Assembly (NCBI GenBank): GCA_001298555.1
Contig: LJCW01000334.1
Location: 1-58,049, forward strand
Direction of reading: 5' to 3'
DNA length: 58,049 bases
DNA from: Actinobacteria bacterium OV450
Lineage (GTDB): Bacteria > Actinomycetota > Actinomycetes > Streptomycetales > Streptomycetaceae
Positions within the stretch are counted from its first letter, which is position 1. The number at the start of each line of letters is the position of its first letter. Both the position numbers and the translations under genes were made by a program. Shown piece after piece: positions 53,648-58,049 of the stretch. Under the pieces are notes generated by a model. That model had not been told where the DNA came from, did not search any database, and saw nothing but the letters and a program-made list of their open reading frames with translations.

Positions 53648-54552
53648 GGTGTCCGTCCCGGTTCCTGTCCGTTGGTGTCCGTCGATTCGAAAGGTGCGGG
53701 GCGCGGGCCCGCGGGCACCGTGCCGACCGCGATGACATTGCCCTCGCTGATGTATCCGTCCGGGTCGCGCAACGGGTGGGCCGGACCGTCGGGGTCCAGG
53801 AAGGGCGCCCAGTCCCCTGCGATGCCCTCCGCCGCCGCCTGCCGGGCGAAACGCGCGCACGCGTTCCCGTAGAACCGCAGGGCGGACGGCGTCAGCGGAG
53901 CGTGGTGCTCCATGAGGATCGTGCGCTGGCGGACCGCGGTCAGCCCGGCCGCGCGCAGCCGGCGGTACAGCTCACGGCCCCTGAGCAACTGGCGGGCGTA
54001 CCCGGGCGCCCCGGCGGACGCCCGGAGGAAATCGGTGATCAGGAACGGGTCCGCCGGGCACACGGTGCTCAGCGTGCCGTCCACGTCCTTGACCGCGACG
54101 AGCCCGCCCGGGCGGGTGACCCGGCGCAGCTCCGCCAGCGCCCGCGCCAGCTCCCCGTCGTCGAGGTACTGCGTCGTGTTCGCACACCAGACGGCATCGA
54201 ACGTGCCGTCCGCGTACGGCAGGTCGAGGACGCTGCCGTGGCGCACCTCCACCCGTGCCGCCGCGGGACGTTCCCGCATCCGGGCGGCGGCGCGCTCCGC
54301 GCTCTCCGGGGCCAGGTCGACGGCCGAGACCCGGCCACGGGCGCCGACGCGCTCCGCGATCAGCGGAAGGAACGCGCCGCTGCCGCAGCCCGCGTCCAGC
54401 ACGTGCCAGCCGGGCCGGATCCCGACGCCGTCCAGCGCCTCCCGGTAGTGGGCGGCACACGCCTCGAAGTGCGGGTCCACGATCTCCTCGTGGGTGAACG
54501 GCAGCCCGGTGGAGGTCGTGTACCCCCACGCGGAGTGGTCCGCCGTCAGCAT
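53644..54552 (-). CDS. SAM-dependent methyltransferase
   Basis: A 302-residue class I methyltransferase. SAM motif I VLDAGCGSGAFLPLIAERVG, then RVSAVDLAPESAERA, HGSVLDLPYADGTFDAVWC and LRRVTRPGGLVAVKDVDGT, as in the UbiE/Methyltransf_11 group. ATG 54552 overlaps the hydrolase gene end by 7 bases. In this operon it may methylate the peptide terminus or a side chain (inference). Confidence 0.93.
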   Translation of the reverse strand: MLTADHSAWGYTTSTGLPFTHEEIVDPHFEACAAHYREALDGVGIRPGWHVLDAGCGSGAFLPLIAERVGARGRVSAVDLAPESAERAAARMRERPAAARVEVRHGSVLDLPYADGTFDAVWCANTTQYLDDGELARALAELRRVTRPGGLVAVKDVDGTLSTVCPADPFLITDFLRASAGAPGYARQLLRGRELYRRLRAAGLTAVRQRTILMEHHAPLTPSALRFYGNACARFARQAAAEGIAGDWAPFLDPDGPAHPLRDPDGYISEGNVIAVGTVPAGPRPAPFESTDTNGQEPGRTP

Positions 54553-55412
54553 GCCGCCACCCCCGCCCCCGCCGTGATTCCCGCCTGGGCCAGCAGGCCC
54601 GAGAGGACCTCCGCCGTGGCCCGGGGCGCCTCCAGGGGAGCGAGGTGGCCGACCCCCGGAAGGGCCACGAGCCGGCCTTCCGGCAGCTCCCCGGCCGTCG
54701 CGCAGGCCTCGTCGAGGGAGACGAGCTCGTCCTCGGCGCCGATGACGACCACGGCGGGCACCGCGGCCGCGCGCAGGACGGCGGCGGAGTCCGCACGGGC
54801 CGCGATGGCCCGCTGCGCCCAGGCGACGGCCCGCGGCGGGGCCGCCAGCGCCAGCTCGGTGAGCCGGGCCGTCAGCCCCGGCCGCCGGGCGCGGCTGGTG
54901 GCGCCCAGCAGCGAGGGCGTGGTCGCGGTGACGAGCGGGCCGCGCGCGGCGGCGTCGAGGACCGCGTCGGCGAAGCGCAGGCGCTGTGCGGCCGCCTCCG
55001 GGGTGTCGGCCGTGCTCCTGGCCGCCAGCAGGGCCAGCGCCCGGACCCGGTCGGGGTGTCGGCGCAGGAAGGCCATGGCCGCGTAGCCGCCCATCGAGCA
55101 GCCGGCGAGGGCGACGGCGCCGATGCCCTGCCGGTCGAGCTCCCGGGCCAGGTCGTCCGCCACGAGGTCGAGCGAGGGGGCGCGGTCCGGGAGCGGTGCG
55201 GCGCCGAAACCGCACTGGTCGGGGGTGAGGACCCGGTGGCCGCGGGCGCGCAGCTCCCGGGCCGTCCCCTCCCACATGGACGAGTCGAGGGGCAGGGCGT
55301 GCAGCAGGACGACCGGGAGCCGGCCGGCGCCGGGGTCCGGGCCGCGGTGCGGGCCCGGGGCGTCGTGCGGGCGGGGGCCGGCGCCGTGGTCCGGGGCCCG
55401 GTGCGCGCTCAT
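54546..55412 (-). CDS. Alpha/beta hydrolase
   Basis: A 288-residue serine hydrolase. Nucleophile in GCSMGG, oxyanion region VVLLHALPLDSSMWEGTAR, acid in VVIGAEDELVSLDEA, His in LPGVGHLAPLE. ATG 55412 overlaps the stop of the LysR-effector gene by 4 bases. It may release or open an ester or lactone, or remove a leader (inference). The N-terminal 30 residues are His/Pro-rich. Confidence 0.93.
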   Translation of the reverse strand: MSAHRAPDHGAGPRPHDAPGPHRGPDPGAGRLPVVLLHALPLDSSMWEGTARELRARGHRVLTPDQCGFGAAPLPDRAPSLDLVADDLARELDRQGIGAVALAGCSMGGYAAMAFLRRHPDRVRALALLAARSTADTPEAAAQRLRFADAVLDAAARGPLVTATTPSLLGATSRARRPGLTARLTELALAAPPRAVAWAQRAIAARADSAAVLRAAAVPAVVVIGAEDELVSLDEACATAGELPEGRLVALPGVGHLAPLEAPRATAEVLSGLLAQAGITAGAGVAAC

Positions 55413-56044
55413 CGCCGCGCCGCCCGCTGCGCATCGGCGACGAACCGCCGTACGTGCTCAGCCGGTTCGGCGGTGCGCAGCCGGCCGAACGCCACCGGCG
55501 AGGGCGGCAGGTCGTGCACCGGGACCACCTTGATGTCCGGCGGGACGACCGCGTCCAGGGACCGGAACGACACGTGGACCGCGGAGGTGCTCCGGAGCAG
55601 GTCCGCCATCGCGGTGAGCGTCGTCATCGGGTGGACCCGGCGGATCGTCCGGCCCCCGGGGGTCCGGGGCGGCACCACCAGGTCCCAGACGTGCGGCGGG
55701 AAGTCGCCGGGGCACCGGAAGCCCTCGTACGCGGCGACCTCCTCGACCGACACCGAGGCGCGGCCGGCCAGCGGGTGGTGGTCCGCGACGAGGACGGCCC
55801 GCCCGTCGAAGCCGACGGGATCGCTCACGGCGATGTCCGGCTCCAGCGGGTCGTACTTGACGATCATGATGTCCGTCTGTCCGGCGCGCAGCGGGCCGAA
55901 CGGCTCGGTGACCTCGTAGGGGACGTACTCCACCGCCGTCGGCGGGTATCCGGCGGCCTCGACGAGGCGCGAGGCCAGGTGCGTGGAGCCGTGCACGCCG
56001 AGACGGACGGGGCGCAGCGCGGTGGTGGTGCGGGGGGACGGCAT
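55409..56044 (-). CDS. LysR-type effector-binding domain without DNA-binding domain
   Basis: A 211-residue protein that is only the periplasmic-binding-like ligand domain of LysR regulators (LRPVRLGVHGSTHLASRLVE, then PFGPLRAGQTDIMIVKYDPL and RFVADAQRAARR at the end). The winged-helix DNA-binding domain normally in front is missing; the start ATG 56044 is 1 base from the upstream gene's stop and no HTH lies before it. It may sense or carry a small molecule in the pathway, or act as a chaperone (inference). Confidence 0.85.
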   Translation of the reverse strand: MPSPRTTTALRPVRLGVHGSTHLASRLVEAAGYPPTAVEYVPYEVTEPFGPLRAGQTDIMIVKYDPLEPDIAVSDPVGFDGRAVLVADHHPLAGRASVSVEEVAAYEGFRCPGDFPPHVWDLVVPPRTPGGRTIRRVHPMTTLTAMADLLRSTSAVHVSFRSLDAVVPPDIKVVPVHDLPPSPVAFGRLRTAEPAEHVRRFVADAQRAARR

Positions 56045-56045
56045 G

Positions 56046-56846
56046 TCAGACCTCCGTGGTCAGGGCGGCATAGGCCTGGAGTTCGTCCGGGCGGTGGACG
56101 TCGGTGTCGACGCGGAGCATCGCGAGCCGGGGGCCCGGGCCGGTCAGGCGCGGCACGAACCGCAGCGTCAGCCGGTCCCCGGGACCGATCAGACCGTCCA
56201 GGACGGCCTCGGCCAGCAGGTGGTTGAGGTGGACGAGCGCGTCCGTGACCGTCACCCGGGCGGTGGCGATGAACAGCTCGCGGTGGACCGGGGTCCGCGG
56301 CCCCGGACGGCCGGGCACGGTCACCGTCGCCGGCGGCCGGCCGGCCAGCTCGTGCGGGGCCTCGAAGGACTTCAGCAGCCGGCGCAGCGTGGCCGTCGCC
56401 GCGGCGGGCGCCGGGCCCGCCCAGGCGGCCGAGCCGTCGTCGGCGACGTGGTCGAAGGCGAAGCGGTCCCGCAGGTTGGCCGGGCTGCCGGCCAGGTAGA
56501 CGGTACGGGTGAACGAGCGCCGCCACGCGTCCCGCGCCCCGGGTTCCACGCCGAGGGCGAAGGCGCACGTCTCGCGGACCCACCGGGGCAGGTCGAGCCG
56601 GCCGACGACGACCACGGCCAGCAGCTCGTCGCCCTCCCCGGGACGCCCGCCGTGGAACGCGGCCCGGACGGCGCGCAGCGCCTGCGCGCTGGACAGGTCG
56701 AGCCGGTCCGCGAGCTCCGGGCGGGCCGAGCGCACGCGGTCCGCGGCCGATGCGAGCAGGGCCGCCGAGGACAGCGGGAAGGACGGCGGCGACGGCGGGT
56801 GCGGTGCGAGGGCCGCGGCCGCCACGAGGTCCGGGGAGCCGGTCAC
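56046..56846 (-). CDS. Unrecognised protein of the RiPP-like operon
   Basis: A 266-residue soluble protein, GTG 56846 overlapping the ArgRS-like stop (GTGA). It is Arg- and Ala-rich with several strand-helix units, for example LAVVVVGRLDLPRWVRETCA, ELFIATARVTVTDALVHLNH and LIGPGDRLTLRFVPRL. No motif of a known enzyme family is seen. Its fixed position between two unusual genes suggests a role in the same step as the ArgRS-like protein (inference). Confidence 0.65.
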   Translation of the reverse strand: MTGSPDLVAAAALAPHPPSPPSFPLSSAALLASAADRVRSARPELADRLDLSSAQALRAVRAAFHGGRPGEGDELLAVVVVGRLDLPRWVRETCAFALGVEPGARDAWRRSFTRTVYLAGSPANLRDRFAFDHVADDGSAAWAGPAPAAATATLRRLLKSFEAPHELAGRPPATVTVPGRPGPRTPVHRELFIATARVTVTDALVHLNHLLAEAVLDGLIGPGDRLTLRFVPRLTGPGPRLAMLRVDTDVHRPDELQAYAALTTEV

Positions 56847-57991
56847 AGGAACACCGCCGAGAGCAGTCCGGGATCGGGGGCGGGCCGGCCCCTGCCCAGC
56901 AGCGAACAGGCAAGCCGGTAGGGGTCGACGTACGTGTGGTCCCGCCGGTGCCGCCCCAGCGCGTCGGCCAGCCCGCCCGCACCGGAGGCGGCGGCGGCCG
57001 CCGACCGCCGCAGGAGCCGGACGGCCACCGTCAGGCAGTGCCGCAGCAGGTCGTGGCGGAAGGACTGCTGCTGTCCCGGGCCGAGCGTCGCGATGAAGTA
57101 CAGGCGCATGCCGAGCCGCAGCGCACCCTCGGCGTCCTCGCCGGCGTCCTCGCAGGCCTCGGCCGAGGCCCGCAGCAGCGCACCGGCCGTGTGGTCGTGC
57201 CAGCCGCCGTGCCGAGCCGAGGTGATCTTGCCGTCGATGGGGACCCGGCCGATCGGCACCCGGCGCACCGTCGGCCCCAGCCGGGTGAGCACCCGGTTCA
57301 GCAGCTGGTAGTCCGCGTCGAGTTCCCGGTCGTAGAGCAGGACGACCTCGTCGTACCGGGGGACCAGCGGCAGCAGTTCACGCAGTGCGCAGGCCAGGTA
57401 GTTGGGGCGGCCGTCCGCCGTGACGATCCGGCGCAGCGGCATCCCGTACCGGGTGAGGTCCAGGTACACGGGGCCTCCGCAGTGCCGCTGGTCCAGGACC
57501 AGGCCCACGGCGGCCAGCCGCTCCAGCATCTCCTCCAGCCCGAGGCCGGGGGGCTGGTGCTCCCGCAGGCCGGGGTCGTGCATGCCGAGGCGCTCGTAGT
57601 GCCCGGTCCACAGCCGCAGCATCCGCTCGCTCGCGGGATGGACCCAGCCGCCGTGCTCGACGGCGTCACGGTAGGGGCGCAGGACGTCGGCGCCCTGGCG
57701 CTGCCCGTCGGCGCGGTAGCGCACGTAGAGGTCCCCGATCTCCTCCTCGGAGAGCCGGGCGTAGTCGGCCGCCCCGTGGGTGCGGTCGAGGTACTCCCAG
57801 AAGCCGACCGTCTGCTCGGTGACGTGGTACGTGGTGTGGCTGTAGCGGTAGGTCACGGCGGCGAGCGGCGCGGTGGCCCGGAACATCACGTCGGTCCACA
57901 GCAGGCCCTTGAGGTGGCTGGGGGTCAGCGGTTTGGTGGGGGTGACCGTGACCGGTGCCAGCAGGACGTTCTTGCGGGGGAGCACCGTCAT
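56843..57991 (-). CDS. Class I aminoacyl-tRNA synthetase-like protein (ArgRS core)
   Basis: A 382-residue protein that reads as a class I synthetase catalytic core of the ArgRS type. TPTKPLTPSHLKGLLWTD near residue 17 fits the ArgRS start NPTGPLxxGHxRG, with HIGH altered to PSH. VPIDGKITSARHGGW near residue 250 fits the KMSK-like loop DGxKMSTRxG. Between them VPRYDEVVLLYDRELDADYQ resembles the helix before the tRNA-binding part. No anticodon-binding domain follows (only about 130 residues). ATG 57991 with GGAGAAAGG. It could adenylate an amino acid and pass it to the peptide (inference). Confidence 0.75.
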   Translation of the reverse strand: MTVLPRKNVLLAPVTVTPTKPLTPSHLKGLLWTDVMFRATAPLAAVTYRYSHTTYHVTEQTVGFWEYLDRTHGAADYARLSEEEIGDLYVRYRADGQRQGADVLRPYRDAVEHGGWVHPASERMLRLWTGHYERLGMHDPGLREHQPPGLGLEEMLERLAAVGLVLDQRHCGGPVYLDLTRYGMPLRRIVTADGRPNYLACALRELLPLVPRYDEVVLLYDRELDADYQLLNRVLTRLGPTVRRVPIGRVPIDGKITSARHGGWHDHTAGALLRASAEACEDAGEDAEGALRLGMRLYFIATLGPGQQQSFRHDLLRHCLTVAVRLLRRSAAAAASGAGGLADALGRHRRDHTYVDPYRLACSLLGRGRPAPDPGLLSAVFL

Positions 57992-58049
57992 CCTTTCTCC
58001 TGGGCGGCGAGGGCGTGCCGGAGTACGGCGGGTGCGGGCGGGCGGGGAC
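57988..58049 (-). CDS. C-terminus of an upstream operon gene (partial)
   Basis: A minus-strand frame ending AVLRHALAAQEKG, whose TGA overlaps the ArgRS-like ATG by 4 bases, continuing off the window edge. The stop-start coupling matches the rest of the operon. Only about 19 residues are visible, so the product is unknown. Confidence 0.5.
   Translation of the reverse strand, partial: PRPPAPAVLRHALAAQEKG

Noticed and set aside
56046..56846. LanB-type dehydratase or thiopeptide cycloaddition enzyme
   Set aside because: No glutamyl-transfer or elimination-domain signatures could be seen; I left the function open.

Overview
The window is 58,049 bases of very GC-rich DNA. Third codon positions are strongly G/C-biased, GTG starts and 4-base ATGA/GTGA stop-start overlaps are frequent, and the gene content is that of Streptomyces or a close relative. 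Markers are a one-polypeptide 2-oxoglutarate decarboxylase/dehydrogenase (kgd), a lon gene with an HspR-type operator, a complete conservon (cvnABCD) and an NHEJ locus with separate polymerase and ligase genes. From memory, the order kgd, two-component pair, then lon resembles the S. coelicolor chromosome around SCO5281-SCO5285. That synteny was not checked here.

Layout. 1-4160: XRE/TPR regulator with small hypothetical genes. 4314-10264: kgd (minus), then a response regulator/kinase pair (minus). 10265-16949: lipoprotein, GT-C-type membrane glycosyltransferase whose apparent start is ATC, GNAT acetyltransferase, a 100-bp terminal-inverted-repeat element, a rhodanese-DinB fusion, a DUF4097 lipoprotein and a membrane protein. 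17041-20848: lon, a MarR regulator and a PP2C-like protein. 21056-27544: conservon (histidine kinase-like CvnA, roadblock CvnB, DUF742 CvnC, GTPase CvnD) followed by a styrene-monooxygenase-like flavoprotein. 27487-32598: NlpC/P60 hydrolase, two small genes, and an FtsW/RodA-PBP2 operon. 32605-35742: divergent pair of diiron ferritin-like/AurF-like oxygenases and a TetR regulator. 35753-39914: kinase plus lipoprotein without a response regulator, a secreted protein and a NERD-like protein. 39950-43308: AraC remnant, ku, and the divergent polymerase and ligase genes of NHEJ. 43407-46794: small stress-type genes, XdhC-like protein and a phosphoribosyltransferase-hydrolase fusion.

The last 11 kb (46804-58049) is the most unusual part. 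It is a minus-strand gene run that looks like a ribosomally synthesised peptide (RiPP/azoline, TOMM) cluster. It has a 65-aa candidate precursor whose stop overlaps the start of a fused ThiF-like/YcaO cyclodehydratase by 4 bases. Upstream in the same operon are a P450, a Tat-exported protein with two carboxymuconolactone-decarboxylase domains, a SAM methyltransferase, an alpha/beta hydrolase, a LysR effector domain with no DNA-binding domain, an unrecognised protein and a protein that looks like the catalytic core of arginyl-tRNA synthetase. These are joined by stop-start overlaps. A DesK/NarL-type two-component pair lies at the downstream end. I do not recognise this combination as a characterised pathway. 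The cluster runs off the right edge of the window.

Functions are inferred from sequence motifs read by eye. No database search was run.
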